Program-made: the position numbers and the translations under genes
From: Zymoseptoria tritici IPO323
Lineage: Eukaryota > Ascomycota > Dothideomycetes > Mycosphaerellales > Mycosphaerellaceae
Length of the DNA: 64,000 nt
Assembly: GCF_000219625.1 (NCBI RefSeq)
Contig: NC_018210.1
Coordinates: forward strand, 806,001-870,000
Reading direction: 5' to 3'
Part shown: in pieces, positions 43,832 through 55,917 of the stretch
Position numbering within the stretch: the first letter of the stretch is position 1
Layout of the letters: each line of letters starts with the position of its first letter
Notes under the pieces: model-generated
What the model saw: the letters and a program-made list of their open reading frames with translations, nothing else
Databases searched by the model: none
Told to the model about the DNA's origin: nothing

Positions 43832-46800
43832 CTAGCCAGCCCGTCTCATGTTCTCCAGAAGTCGGTCCAGATCGTCCTCCACATTCACACCGTCTCCAGC
43901 GCGGTCATTACCAACCCTCGCCGCTCCAGGTGGCCACCACTCCATAGGGAGACGACCGCCAAAAAGAGGCGGAAGTTCAAGTGGATCAGGCCCGAAGTCC
44001 TGCTCTGCAGCAGGCTGGGCATCGGCGGCAGGACGATGAAGATGATTGCGGGCGCCGAAATCGCGAGGCAATGCTGGGAAGTCATCGAAGGTGCCTCGAT
44101 TGTCGACAGCTTGCTGGCCAAGCGCTTGAGGAGCTGCAGGGATAATGGGCTCTGCAGGATGGACGGCAAGACGGCCGCCACCCTGGCGTCCATAGTGTTG
44201 ACCCAAAGGTGGGTATATCGGTAGATCCAGGTCGTAAGCTCCATCGTAAAATGCCGGTTCAACTGGGAAGTCTGCTGCGGCGCCACCGATGTTGGGGTTT
44301 GGAAGATGTTGGCGACCATCCGCTAAAGGAGCGGCAGGTGGTCGTTCGTAGTGTATTCGAGGCCGAATTGGGGGACGGTCTGCCGCAGCGGCATCCGCGT
44401 TCTCATCGAGAGCAGCTCGTGCGTCGACTGCTGCAAGAGGAGCCGGAGGTTCATACCAGCGTAATAAGCGTGGAAAGTCCGCAAGACGATCAGCATCTGC
44501 TCCCACGGGTGCCTCATGTCCACCTATTCTGTTCTCTTCCTGAGCTTGCTCGCCATTGAATTGCCTTGCAAAGTCTGCTCCACCCAGATGCAATAAATCT
44601 TGCTGCTGCTGCTCGCCCAGTAGCGCTAGACGGCGATGGGCGGCGAGTCGTTCATCTCGCCTAAGATGTGCTCTCGCATTGTGCTGTCCCGCTACTTCTG
44701 CGAGTCTTACGCCCAAAGGCCGCGCAATATCTTGTGGCATTTCCTCGTCTACCGCTCGCCACCACTCTGCCCGCATCCTTGCCTGACGGATGCGCGCAGC
44801 GTCCAGAGCTTCCAGACGACGCGCAATTGCACCTTCGCCATTACCTCGTATGATGTGACGATGAAATGCTTCAGGATGCCTTCGCCTACGATTATAACCC
44901 ATGCGCACCAGATCATCAATCTCGTTCATGTCAGCTCGGTCATCTCTGATTCGTGGGAGAAGGGCATGCATATCCAACGGACCTGGACCATCGAAACCTG
45001 GTGGGGGTAGAGCTCGCCTCACGCGGTCCTGGGCAGACTTCTTGACCGCATCCGAAACCTTGATATCGAGGTCCTCCTGGGTGATGTCAGGCTGCTCTTC
45101 CATGACCTCCGCTCGAGCCGCTGCTTCAGCCGCTTCAACCTCACGCTCGTGTCGCTCTTCGGAGTTGTCGTAGAGTGGACACTTGGTCGACGGATTTTGA
45201 GGGTCTACTGCCACGCCGGGCATGTGGTTGAAGTGGGAATAGCAGGTGATTGAGGTCGAGCACACATAGCACTGGAGGTTGCCGCAGGATGGGCAGGTCT
45301 AGAAATAAATGTTAGCCATAGAAGCGTACGCCTCCACAGATCAAACGTACCATCTTGTTACATCCATCCAGCTTGATGAACTTCTTGTTGCACTTATTGC
45401 ATGACCTGATGAGAGCTTCCGACATCTTCTCCTCTACCCTGTGTCTGAAACTGATCTTGTTGTCTTTGGCGTGTTCTTCGCAGGAGAGAGGGACGTGAGA
45501 AGCGGCCTTGCAGCGACGGCAGCTCACCTTCTCACACTCCGGGTTACCGCATCGGAGCTCGCTGTCTTCCTCGACTGGTCCCAAGATGATCTTGAAATCG
45601 ATGCAGAATGGGCATTCCTCCAGTCCCTCGAGGCCAGCGTCGCGGATATCTTTCTCCTGCTGGAGCTTCTCAAGCTTATTGAGGAGGTCCTTATCGGAGA
45701 GCAGATGAAGTTGAGAGCGAGGGAAGGGAGCGCCACACCCAGCCGTACACACCACTCTGCAGCGCGCATCTCCCACTTCAGTCTTGACGTAAAGCTCGGC
45801 GCAGTCGAAGCAGGTAAAGTGTGCAACAGCGCCATCGCAGTGGATCTGTCGGTTCATCGGCAGCTCGTCGAAGCAGACTTGACACTCGCTGGTCTCGTTG
45901 TTGTCGATTGCTCGCTGAAGATTGTCCTGCTCTGCCTTTCGGTGAGCTTCGTCAATCACTCGCCGCCTACGGATCTCCTTAACCCGGTCGCGCGCCGCTT
46001 TCAGCTCATCAATCATCGGTGCCCAGCCGCTATTCGTTGCTATCGTGTCAGCAGTGGCCATGTCGAGAGCAGATGCGCGACCTCGGAACTTTTTGCCGCC
46101 ATTGCCGGTATCTTTGAGGTTGGCGAGTGCAATATAAGTCTGATAGAAGTGCTTGTGACGCGCGACTTCTGACGCAATCTGCTGCTTCGAGATCTCAGGA
46201 AACTCGGCCTTGAGCATGGAGGCAATTGTGCCTCTGATCTGGTGCGGTGCGACTTCTCGTCCCGGGCCCTCCCAGACCTTGGACTGCTCTTCGACTTCGT
46301 CTTCTCGGCGCCTCTTCTTCCGTGCTGGCTCCTTCACCTGTCTTGGGTAGTCCGACGACAGCAATTTTTCCATTACATCTGCGAGCTTCAAGCTGGTCGT
46401 ACGGTTCATAGCCGTCACTTCTTCGTTCGCTTCTTTGTGGAGCTTTGCCACATGCTCATGGTCAACATCAGGCAATACGATCAAAACACGCGATAGACAG
46501 AAGTCCAAGGTGAATTCTGAGGCATCCGGGTCGGGAGTAGGTGTTTTGGCAGGGCGTGCGCGTTCTTGCTGCGCTTTTCGGGGCGGTGCTGGGATGTCAT
46601 CCGGGATGAAGATCTGTTCACCATCGACATCCACAAATTGGCCAGCGGGCATTGGCTCGCCCAGCGCCAATTGTTGGTCATCATCGTATGGATCGAGAGG
46701 CCCGAGCATGTCAAAGCCGTGGAAATCGTGGAAGTCGGCTCCTGGAGCTGCTTGCTGGTCCTGATCGCGCAGTCGGCCCATGTAGTCATCATCAGGTTGA

Positions 46801-46922
46801 TGGTCACGTCGCGCTCTTTTGGGAGGCGCTGGGCGTTCAGGGGAGTCTCCTTCTTCGTCATCGCTGCTCAGGAGGTCGATAATTTCTGGCGGCGGCCGGG
46901 GATCTGCAACTGCTGTGGGCAT
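43832..46922 (-). CDS. RBR (RING-IBR-RING) E3 ubiquitin ligase, RNF216-like
   Basis: Two exons, 46922-45351 and 45298-43832 (1,012 aa). The phase-0 intron splits the catalytic RING2; splicing joins DGCNKM to TCPSCGNLQCYVC. RING1 starts at about residue 343 (CQVCFDELPMNRQIHCDGA). The IBR region has CPFCIDF, CGNPECEKVSCRRCKAASH. RING2 is SCNKCNKKFIKLDGC, with Cys521 in the position of the RBR catalytic cysteine. The order and wording resemble human RNF216/TRIAD3. N-terminal EIIDLLSSDDEEGDSPERP looks like a SUMO-interacting motif followed by acidic residues. The C-terminal 400 residues are Ala/Asp/Arg/Pro-rich and probably disordered. An upstream ATG at 46979 is possible. Confidence 0.9.
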
Positions 46923-48096
46923 CTTCTGGAAAGCGAGAGGAATTGTCAGCGTATTGTCTTTGTAGATCTCAAAATACATGCGCAGACATACGGTCGGTGA
47001 AGTGAAGCCTGCAACGACTCAAGACTGAGAATCTATGTCGAAGTTCTCAGCACCAGCCGCTTCTTACGAGATGAAGTCCATCAGCTGCGCCTGCGAAGAA
47101 GAGGTCGAAATGCCGAACTCTGCGGACGGTGATGATGTTGGTGGGAGGAAGTGCGAGAGTGGAAGAAAGACGGAGACGGCGAGGTTCCAGCCTGGTGGAA
47201 AGCACGGCGGCGGGGCGGGATGGTGTCTCGGGAAATGGACGCAGGCAGAAGCGAACGGCGCCCCGTGAAAGATGGAGGATCGCAAATTTGGAGTCGCGGA
47301 TGTCTGCGTTCGTAACGTGCCTTTTCATGCTCTCGTTCTTGGGTCTGGTTCCGATGATGTGAATAGCTTCCAGATCAGGCTGGTAGAAGGTCCAGCCAAG
47401 CTCTGGTTGCCTTCACCGGCCGACGCAAGGCACTTGGTGAGGTACGACGCGACTTCACTTACAGCAGACATCCATCAGACAGACGTTCAGGGGTGAATTC
47501 TGTCTGCTGCCGCGCACCGATCAAAGACAAGCCAGGTTTCGTGCTGTTCACGCCTTCGTAGACGAGGGGAATCAGAAGCAAACGACGCGGCTGAGGACAC
47601 GGACCGCGGTGAAATGAGATTGAAAGCCACGGAGGAACGAGACAAGCACGCGCCTCTGGCTCTGCTCGTTATTTGATGAAGGACATCCTGTCCACACATT
47701 TGTGATCAGTCGTAAAGTGGGAGACGAAACGGACTTGTGCAACCACGGAGAGTGGATCTATCGTACCGGTGGTCCGAAGTGTTGGTTCTCTCAGCTTGCT
47801 CCCGCGACTTGTTCACCTCACTCTGAGCTGGGCATACCGAGAATAAATCACATGTCGTTCTCACGCCCTATAGAAAACCCTTCGGTTTGAAACGGCATTG
47901 AGAAATCATTGACTAAAAAGATGCAGCGATGTGTCCTCGTGTCGCTATCATCACGTTGGCCACAGCAAGCGGCGCCATAAAGGGTATATATGCCGATAAA
48001 GTAGCGTACGAAGGGATTTGATTTCCATTTTTCCCTTGCCTTCCTCGCGACAACACATCTCCATCAACTCCACCACTCTTTGACACCACCGTCAAC
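46923..48096. other. Divergent promoter region, RBR/LYC1
   Basis: 1.17 kb with many short overlapping frames and no recognisable domain. Confidence 0.45.
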
Positions 48097-49254
48097 ATGG
48101 GCAGCATGGGCCTTCCATGCAAGGATTCCGCAGACCTATACCTGGTCGAAGCAACACCAGAAGAAAGTCATGCACAACTTATCTCCAATAGTCTCGAATG
48201 GAGGGGACCATTGAACCTGGAGCAATACATTCAACGTGAGACGCTTGCCGAGCAGGAACTCGAACAGGACGGTTTGACGAGATGGATGCTCGTGTACCAG
48301 CCTAATGCCAACGGACCTCGACAAGTGCTCTGCGGCTGTGAAACATTCAAGAAGAAGGCGCTGGTGGGCAAGGACGGCACGGTGGAGGATGTGACTAGCC
48401 ACGGTATTGGCTCTGTCTTCTGTCCTCCTGAATTTCGAGGCAAAGGCTATGCTGGCAGGATGATCACGGATCTGGGCGAGCGATTGAAGACCTGGCAGGT
48501 CGAAGAAGGAAAGCAGTCACCGTTCAGCATTCTTTACTCGGATATTGGAAAGGACTTCTATCGAATTCGAGGCTGGCAACTTTTCCCTTCTGCGCATGTG
48601 ACTCTCCCGTCGAGAGTAGTCGAAGTCCCTGCGAATGTCAAGCTACTGCAGAGCGAAGACCTACCAGAGCTGTGCATGATGGACGAGAAGCTTCTCCGCA
48701 AAGCAGTTGGCGAGTCAACATCTGGCAAGACGAAAGTCGCACTGGTACCAGGCCATGGCACTTTACTATGGCATCTCTCCAGGCAGAAAACCGTCGCCAA
48801 CACCTTGTACAAGAAGACACCATCAATTCACGGAGCCATGGTCGGAGACACCCCCGGCTCCAGAGTGTGGGCATACTGGACACGAGTCTGGGCTGGTCCT
48901 GAAGAAGAATCTCCTAGTACCCTGCACATTCTACGTCTTGTCATTGAAGACGAGTCCTTCTCTGACTTCACCGCAGCATCACCGGAAGGCGTTGCAAAGC
49001 TGCAAGACTCCCAGGTTGTGCGCGACATCGATGCCATTTTCCAAGTAGCACAGACCGAAGCATATAAGTGGGACATGGGAGAAGTGCTCCTTTGGAATCC
49101 TTCATCTGCGGCACTGGCTGCAGCACAACGCATCGAGTCGAGCGCTGAGGTGGTTCATCGCGAGAAGGAGAGTATTGCGAGTCTGCGATGGTATGGGAGC
49201 GGGTCTTGGGAGGATGTTCAATGGCTGGCGAACGAGAAGTATGGGTGGTGCTGA
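48097..49254 (+). CDS. LYC1-like N-acetyltransferase (GNAT fold)
   Basis: Single exon, 385 aa. The N-terminal GNAT core includes the acetyl-CoA loop region SVFCPPEFRGKGYAGRMI (R/Q-x-x-G-x-G/A type) and FSILYSDIGKDFYRIRGW. The C-terminal half contains HILRLVIED and ends with WLANEKYGWC. The whole resembles the fungal Lyc1 family, described in Yarrowia as lysine N6-acetyltransferase for lysine catabolism. Substrate assignment rests on resemblance only. Single-exon structure and normal codon use give no sign of transfer. Confidence 0.78.
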   Translation: MGSMGLPCKDSADLYLVEATPEESHAQLISNSLEWRGPLNLEQYIQRETLAEQELEQDGLTRWMLVYQPNANGPRQVLCGCETFKKKALVGKDGTVEDVTSHGIGSVFCPPEFRGKGYAGRMITDLGERLKTWQVEEGKQSPFSILYSDIGKDFYRIRGWQLFPSAHVTLPSRVVEVPANVKLLQSEDLPELCMMDEKLLRKAVGESTSGKTKVALVPGHGTLLWHLSRQKTVANTLYKKTPSIHGAMVGDTPGSRVWAYWTRVWAGPEEESPSTLHILRLVIEDESFSDFTAASPEGVAKLQDSQVVRDIDAIFQVAQTEAYKWDMGEVLLWNPSSAALAAAQRIESSAEVVHREKESIASLRWYGSGSWEDVQWLANEKYGWC

Positions 49255-50296
49255 GAGAGTATCGAGCGAAGTGACAGGAGGCTATCACGACCTGGCCAGC
49301 CAACCACAACGCTTCCACGTCCGTTGCATCTATGCCTCTGTGTCCTCAATGCTTCGGCCTCACATCTGTCCAAGGTGTCATTGTCGCCGTGGTGCCGTCT
49401 CTTTCTTTGACCTCCTCCAAATCCCCTTCGGAGGAAAGGCCTTGCTGCTTCGCGCAGACGTCGGCACGTGTGACATGTGTCGAACAGGCCGTTTTCAGAC
49501 TGAGGCCTGGTCGCCTCGCGGTGTTGAGAGCTGTGTTCGAAGGTGGAATTGGACTGCCGGTCACCGCGAAGATCGGAAGTAGCCCGCGTGGAAATGGAAG
49601 GCAAGAAAGCTGAGCTTCTCTTGTAGTCGGCACTCTCCTGAGAGGTACATCGTCAACTCCGCCTCTCAATGCAATCATCTTGAATTAAATCCAGTGTCGC
49701 GCCGACGACGTAAGGGACCGAGGGACCAGTTGCACCGGACACATTTGATCTTCAAGGCTGACTAAGGCTTACTAGTTCTATCTTGTCAAATTCGTCTTTC
49801 CGGCTTCCGTCTTCTTGCGTTTCAAACTATTCCCGCCTCGTTCCCAGGCGAGTTTGACCATCAAATGCATCGCCATCAAAAACGACAGCTGCGGCTACGT
49901 TGCAACCATGGCTCCATCGCGCGGTCTTCGATCCTGTGCGAATGCAATAATTGACCTCGACCTTGGTCGACGTGTCTGTTGAATAGAGCTTGACCGCAAA
50001 GATTCATGGATTTCCATGGCGAATCTCAAGGTTTGGGGACCTTATTCAATTCAGCCTGTCAATGTGAAGCGAGTCGAGTCCAACGACTCGGATATAGTCA
50101 AATTGCCGCAATTGACGGCCTCGGGACTTTGCCATCGTCCAGGGATGCAATCAGTAATCCGTAGCTCATTAGGGAGTTCGGACGACGTGTCGACTGCACC
50201 TTTGAGACTCTACCAGGTAATATTCTAGCTTCGTTTTCCAACCTGTTCGTTCCAGATCAAGCTCAACATAAATCCAATACATCAGATTCAGCCAAG
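49255..50296. other. Intergenic, upstream of nitronate monooxygenase
   Basis: About 1 kb with short unsupported frames; this marks the border between the conserved block and the catabolic cluster. Confidence 0.45.
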
Positions 50297-51562
50297 ATGA
50301 GCTTCGATACAGCTCTCACCCGGGCTCTTGGGATTGAAGGCACGTCGTGCATGCAGCAGAATGATGGACAGCGACTGACTTGAATCTTCAGTCCCGGTCG
50401 TGCAAGGCGGCATGATGTGGGTGGGCTATGCAGAGCTCGCAAGCGCAGTGTCCAACGCTGGCGGATTGGGAATCGTATGCATTGAACAGTTTGACGAGCA
50501 CGAGAGCGGCGACTCTGACAGTATCACAGATCACATCTCTTACACAACCCACTCCGGAGGACTTACGAAACCAGATTCGAAAGTGCAAGAAGATGACATC
50601 GAAGCCGTTTGGTGTGAACTTGACTATGCTGCCTTCCATCAACCCGCCAGGTGGGCTTGAAGTACCTTCTTCATCAAGGATCGGGTCGACTGAATTCCGC
50701 CACAGATTACCTCGCGTACACCGAAGTCATCATCGACGAAGGCATCAAGATCGTCGAAACTGCCGGCAACAACATCAAAGAACCCGTTGCACGCTTCAAA
50801 GCCGCCGGCTGCACGATACTGCACAAGTGCACCGACACGCCCTATCGGCTGTTAAGCTCGGCGTAGACTTCCTGTCTATTGACGGATTCGAGTGCGCTGG
50901 CCACGTTGGTGAGACAGACATTCCAAACTTCATCTTGTTATCCAGAGCCAGACAAGAATTGGGCAACATCCCATTCATCGCCAGTGGTGGTTTCGCGGAC
51001 GGGCAGGGCCTGGCGGGTGCATTGGCATTGGGAGCTTGCGGCATCAACATGGGCACGAGATTCATGTGTAAGTCTGTGTCGACGAATCATCCGGGTCACG
51101 ATGCTGGTCTGACCATTTTGCAGGCACGGTTGAAGCTCCCATCCACAACAACATCAAGGAATCCATCGTCAAAGCCTCGGAGAACGACACGGAGCTCGTC
51201 CTGCGTCGCTGGAAGAACACGAGCCGTATGTTCAAGAATAAAATTACCGACGAGGCGCTCAAGATCGAGAGGTCGTCGACAACGGGCAAGTTTGAGGAGG
51301 TGCAGCCGCTCGTTGCGGGCTCGAGAGGACGTCAGGTGTTCTTGAATGGCGATCCAGACTATGGTGTAGGTGGAGTCATTGAACATTGAACTGGGCACAA
51401 ATTCGGGACTGACGATCATCACAGGTCTGGACAGCAGGTCTCTGTATCGGCCTCATCCACGACATCCCAACCTGTGAGGACTTGGTCAAGCGCATCGAGC
51501 GTGAGGCGTTGGAGACGATCAGCAAGCAGATGTCTTATGTCAAAGATCGGGCAAGGCTGTAG
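50297..51562 (+). pseudogene. Nitronate monooxygenase (2-nitropropane dioxygenase family), frameshifted
   Basis: Six exons, about 50297-50339, 50392-50474, 50530-50650, 50706-51067, 51124-51365 and 51425-51562. Family sequence is clear: GIEVPVVQGGMMWVGYAELA, TPEDLRNQIRKCKKMTSKPF, IDGFECAGHVGETDIPNF and FIASGGFADGQGLAGALALG (FMN site). Flavoenzymes of this class oxidise alkyl nitronates. Two oddities: intron 1 (50340-50391) has a GC donor, and exon 4 shifts frame near 50826-50834, between TILHKCT and HALSAVKLGVDFLS, with a small gap against the family. No intron of plausible size fixes this. It is therefore either a young pseudogene or an assembly error; all other exons look intact. Confidence 0.85.
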
Positions 51563-51631
51563 AACACGCAATCATGAGAGAGGGCGTTGGATGCGAAAGC
51601 TTACATTGCTCACACGGATTGCAGTCATTGA

Positions 51632-53400
51632 CTATACCACTTTCTTCCTGTTCATCAGCACCCCTTCTTCCTGCAAGCTCTCTAGCTCTTCTTGCGTTAC
51701 GCCAAAGCTTCCCAGCACTTCATTCGTATGCTCGCCGTGAAGCGGGGGCTGTGTACGAATTGTCGCTTTGGTATGGCTGAATTTGATCGCTGGACCTGAT
51801 CGTTTTGTAAGCACAACTTTCCTTCGACAATTTGCAAAGGTCTCACTCACCTATCAGCTTGATCTTACCCGATGCCGCAGAGTCAAGAGGAACCTCCGCG
51901 ATCATATCGCGTGCGTGGGTCTGCGGGTGCTCGAAGACTCGTTGCATTGTGTTGATCGGCTGGTAGGCACACAGTCAGTCTCACTGTTTGTCATGAATAT
52001 GCCTTGCTCCATGCGTCAACTTACAGCGTACGGCATTCCACTCCCCTCGAATTCCTGCTCCCATTCTGTCGTCGACTTTGCCGCGAACAATTCCTGGAGG
52101 ATCGGATACAGATCATTGCGATTCGTCACCCGCTGTCCGTTGGAAGTGAATCGCTCGTCTTGCGCTAGCTCGGGACGGCCGAGAATCTTGACGAGATTTG
52201 CGAATTGCTTGTCGTTTGTGGCGCCCTGCAGAACGACATCACCTTCCTATCAGTCGTGTCTGATTACGGAAGACTGAAAATCACAACTTACGCAGACAAA
52301 GTACAAATCCTTAGTCTTGAAGGCATCGTAGGGGACAACGCTGGGATGCTGAGCTCCCCATCGCTCGGCTTCGACACCCATGTTGAGCCATGAGAGGCCA
52401 ACGTTGGTTAGCAAAGCGACTTGAGTCTCGAATAAGGAACCGTCGATTTTTTGTCCTTCGCCGGTGCGTTCGCGGGCATAGAGGGCTGCCATGATGGCGC
52501 CGTGCATGTACCTGTACACCCGTCCGTCAGTATCCCAGTCCAGGTCAGGCACAATGTACACGGTCGCTCACAATCCAGTAGACATATCCGTCAACCCAAG
52601 CCCAGGTCGAACAGGTCCGCCACCACGTTCGCCGGTAAGGTGAAGAAGACCGGCTTCTGCTCCTGCGATCATGTCGTAGCCTGCTCGCTTCTCCATCGGA
52701 CCACCAGCTCCGTACCCAGATGTGCTAGCCAGGATGATCCTCTTATTAACTTTCCGGAGGTCCTCATAGCCGATCTTCAGTCTGTCCATATTGCCTGGTC
52801 GTAGATTTTCGACGCTGGTGACATTCAGCTTCATCTCGTGATGAAAGGGCATAACCACTCACACGACGTCGGCTTCTTTCGCCATCTCCAAGAAGATCTC
52901 CCTTCCTCGCTTGTGCTTCAAGTTCAGGGCAACGGACTTTTTGTTGCGGTTCACGGCTGAGAAGTAGTTCGACATTGGGCCGATACCATCCTTCCACATG
53001 CCTTTTCCTTCTCCGGTGACGGTCCAGTATCGGGTGTCATCCTGTTATCAGGCTCAGTCGTTGCTTAGGTGATCAGGCTCGAAGGGGTATCATACGCCGC
53101 GTTCGGGATCCTCGATCTTGATGACATCTGCCCCGTAGTCGGCAAGAATTTGTGTACAATATGGTGCCTGAACATGTTAGCTTCCAGTGAGTCTCAAGTA
53201 GTAGTGCCGAGCATACTTACAGCAAGCACTCTAGACAAGTCGAGAATCTTCACACCCGCCAGAGCTCCTTCTGTCTTCACAGGCGTCGAATGGCTCCGTC
53301 GTTCGGCTCGTTGACACAACCGTTGCGTGTGTGCCGAAAACAGATCATGTCTTCGTGCAATTCTTGCCAACGAACGAGCTGACTCGACCAGAGACCGCAT
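51632..53400 (-). CDS. CaiB/BaiF family III CoA-transferase, SUGCT-like
   Basis: Eight exons: 53400-53221, 53167-53096, 53041-52863, 52814-52572, 52511-52292, 52225-52025, 51959-51851 and 51795-51632, totalling 455 aa with all seven joins in frame. It resembles mitochondrial succinyl-CoA:glutarate CoA-transferase: LAGVKILDLSRVLA, DYGADVIKIEDPERG followed by DDTRYW (Asp of the catalytic region), SAVNRNKKSVALNLK, SGYGAGGPMEKRAGYD and GSGMPYAPINTMQRVF. The N-terminus is Arg/Ser/Ala-rich like a mitochondrial presequence. It should move CoA between acyl-CoA and a dicarboxylic acid. Of the possible cluster activators it is the intact one. Confidence 0.9.
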
Positions 53401-54128
53401 GGCTGTAGACAGTACGATCCCGACTTGGCTTCCCAGATATCAACTCCATCATGTAGATGCTTCACATACCACTTAAGACGCACGTACTGCCTCGGATCTT
53501 GCGATTGGTGGACGTAAAGGTTTGTGACCCCGCTGAGGTGAATCGGCAATCCTTGTTAGGCTCGGCTATTCATCTGAGTGCGTATATCTTGTACTGATTG
53601 AAGTATGTTTCAGGGCAGGGGCCTTCGTCGATTTTTGCATGGATGGCGAGGACCTTCACCTGCTGCTCGTCGATGAGATCCAGCAACGTTGTCATCAGAG
53701 TCATCGGCCATGATATCGAAATGCACGTGGCCCGGAGTGTATGATGTGGATTCGATGCGAGCCGTTTGCCGCTTGCCGCTCTTCCCAAAGGGATTCGTCA
53801 GTTGAGATGCTGTATCATCATGCGGCGTGTGAACATCAACAATGGGAGCCGGATCGTTCGGCGGCCAGAGAGGTGAGGATCCTCCTGTCCAGTTAGACAT
53901 GGCATTGCCTGTCTGCGGTATGGAGTTACCGATCCAGGCACATCTGAGCTGAGCCCCGGAGCGGGGAAGCTGAGGTACTGGTGTCGATGAACTGGAACGG
54001 GTACTCGGAAATAGGGAAGCTGCGAGATGTTGCACGGAGACAATGCCGTCAATGCATACAGCTTCACGTGTTCAAGCAGGGAACGAATCATCACTGCAGT
54101 CCTTACCAACTCCACGAAAACCACGGTC
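53401..54128. other. Region between CoA-transferase and ALDH, possible gene remnant
   Basis: Minus-strand frames at 53610-54035 and 53570-53788 overlap and would join through one frameshift. They look partly protein-like (SGGSSPLWPPNDPAPIVDVHT-like start, then LLDLIDEQQVKVLAIHAKI) but I do not recognise the family. Given the broken neighbours it may be another decayed cluster gene. Confidence 0.25.
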
Positions 54129-55854
54129 ATGGCACAAAAGTACGACCCGGAAAGCCACTAAGCTGTACATCAACGGCGGATATGTCGAAGCCAAGTCCGG
54201 CAAAAGCTTCAGTCTGCAGAATCCAAAGGACAACAAACAGTTTGTCAGCGCTGTACCGATCGCAGGACCTGAAGACGTTGACCTGCCCGTTGAGGTCGCA
54301 GAGAAGGCCTTCCATGGCGAATGGAGCCAGTTCACCGCCATCCAAAGAACAGAATGTTTGCATCGACTGGCTGCTTTGGTCGAGGAGGAATTTGTGTCTA
54401 TTCTAACTTTGGACTCGCTGACAAGTCATCGATCATTCCAACGAGAGAGAAGACGTATGTCAAGAACTGCATCTTGTCTTACAGCGGCTAGACAGACAAG
54501 CAAGCAGGCCGGCGACTGCTTCCCTGATGACGATGGTATGGAATCGCATCAGCGCTTCGATATGTGCCTTTCTCACACGAACAGGTTTCGCCAAAATCGT
54601 TACGCAAGAGCCGCTTGGTGTTTGTGCGGCCATCAATCCTTTCAATGCACCGGTTCCAACGATGTTTCTCAAAGTCCTACCTGTCCTGGTAACAGGCAAT
54701 GTAATCGTAAGTTATAACGGAGATAGAGTTTTCGAACAAAACTCCCGTACTCATGAAGTTCAGATCGTGAAGCCGTCCGAGAAGACACCTCTGGGCACCC
54801 TCGCCCACCCTCGCCGCCGGACCACTCTTTGAGCGAGCTGGAATCCCGAAGGAGTGGTTCAAATCCTGACCAGGGCAGGCGAAACAGGAGCCCTTCTTGC
54901 CAATCACATGAGTATCAGGAAGATATCATTTACTGGCAGCATTCCGACTGGCAAGAAGATTCAAGCAGCAGCATCCAACAGCAATCTAAAGCGTGGGACC
55001 CTGGAGCTGGGTGGGAAGAGCCCTGCGGTAGTCTTTGATGATGCTAGTCTCGACAATGCTCTGACATGGACCGTCAATGCGATCCTCGTGCAGTCAGGTC
55101 AAGTGTGTGTGGCCGCGACAAGAGTCTACGTCCAATCTTCGATTGTAAAGGACTTTATTGCGAAATATGCCGAGAAGATGAAGGCAGCCGCCGCGGATAT
55201 TGGGGGTTCGCAGCACCCTACGGTCAAACTGGGACCACTGGTAGATGCTGGACAATTCGAAAAGGTGAGGGGCATGATTGAACGCGGGAAGGGAGAAGCG
55301 GAACTTGTCGCCGGAGGTGTCCAACACGGCGAGACTGGATGCTACATGGAGCCAACAGTATTTCTCAACCCGAAGGCAGATGCCGAGATCTACAAGACAG
55401 AAGTATGTTGCGTTTGCGAGGATCATGGGGGGATGTATGCTGATGCTCAAGCAGATCTTTGGCCCGGTATCAATTGTAAAAACGTTCGAGACCGAGGAGG
55501 AAGTCCTGAGATTGGCCAACGACACCGAATATGGATTGATGTCCGGCGTCTTCACCCAGGAAAATACTAGGGCACTACGATTCGCCAAAGGTCTTGATAC
55601 GGGAGTCGTTGGCGTCAACTGTGTTAGCTTCGTAAGGTTTCCTTCGACCCATTCGTGCAGCGGCCGCTGACTGTCGCAGATGAACATGCAAGTGCCGTTC
55701 GGCGGCCGCAAGCAGAGTGGCATCGGAAGAGAGTTCGGAGAGTATGCTCTTCGGGCCTACACAGAGCCGAAGACGATTCTGATCAAGTGAGTGTACTCCG
55801 TCTTTCGATAGCCCAGGAACATGACTGACTCTTCTGCGTAGCATGAACGCATAG
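54129..55854 (+). pseudogene. Aldehyde dehydrogenase pseudogene
   Basis: ALDH-superfamily gene with most landmarks: LYINGGYVEAKSGKSF, PLGVCAAINPFNAPV, ISFTGSIPTGKKI, LELGGKSPAVVF, catalytic Cys in SGQVCVAATRVYV, IFGPVSIVKTF and the C-terminal [20 protein letters not shown]. Introns at 54536-54584, about 54712-54766, and after 55404, 55633 and 55787 are still spliceable. Breaks: a frameshift near 54155, one near 54425, a TGG-to-TAG stop at 54489, a 4-base shift near 54500, a 10-bp tandem duplication at 54796-54815 and a one-base loss near 54850. The part from 54854 to the end is open. Several independent lesions make sequencing error unlikely. In life it would have oxidised an aldehyde to an acid. 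Confidence 0.88.
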
Positions 55855-55917
55855 AAGCTGGGCGGCAGCAGATATAGCTCTGTATCGCAGAAGACAAAAA
55901 TTATCTTCTTCTTGCTA

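Noticed and set aside
53570..54035. Two overlapping minus-strand frames, considered as an amidohydrolase (DVHT motif)
   Set aside because: The metal-binding pattern is incomplete (DVHTPH instead of DVHTH) and the rest does not match the family; kept only as a possible remnant.
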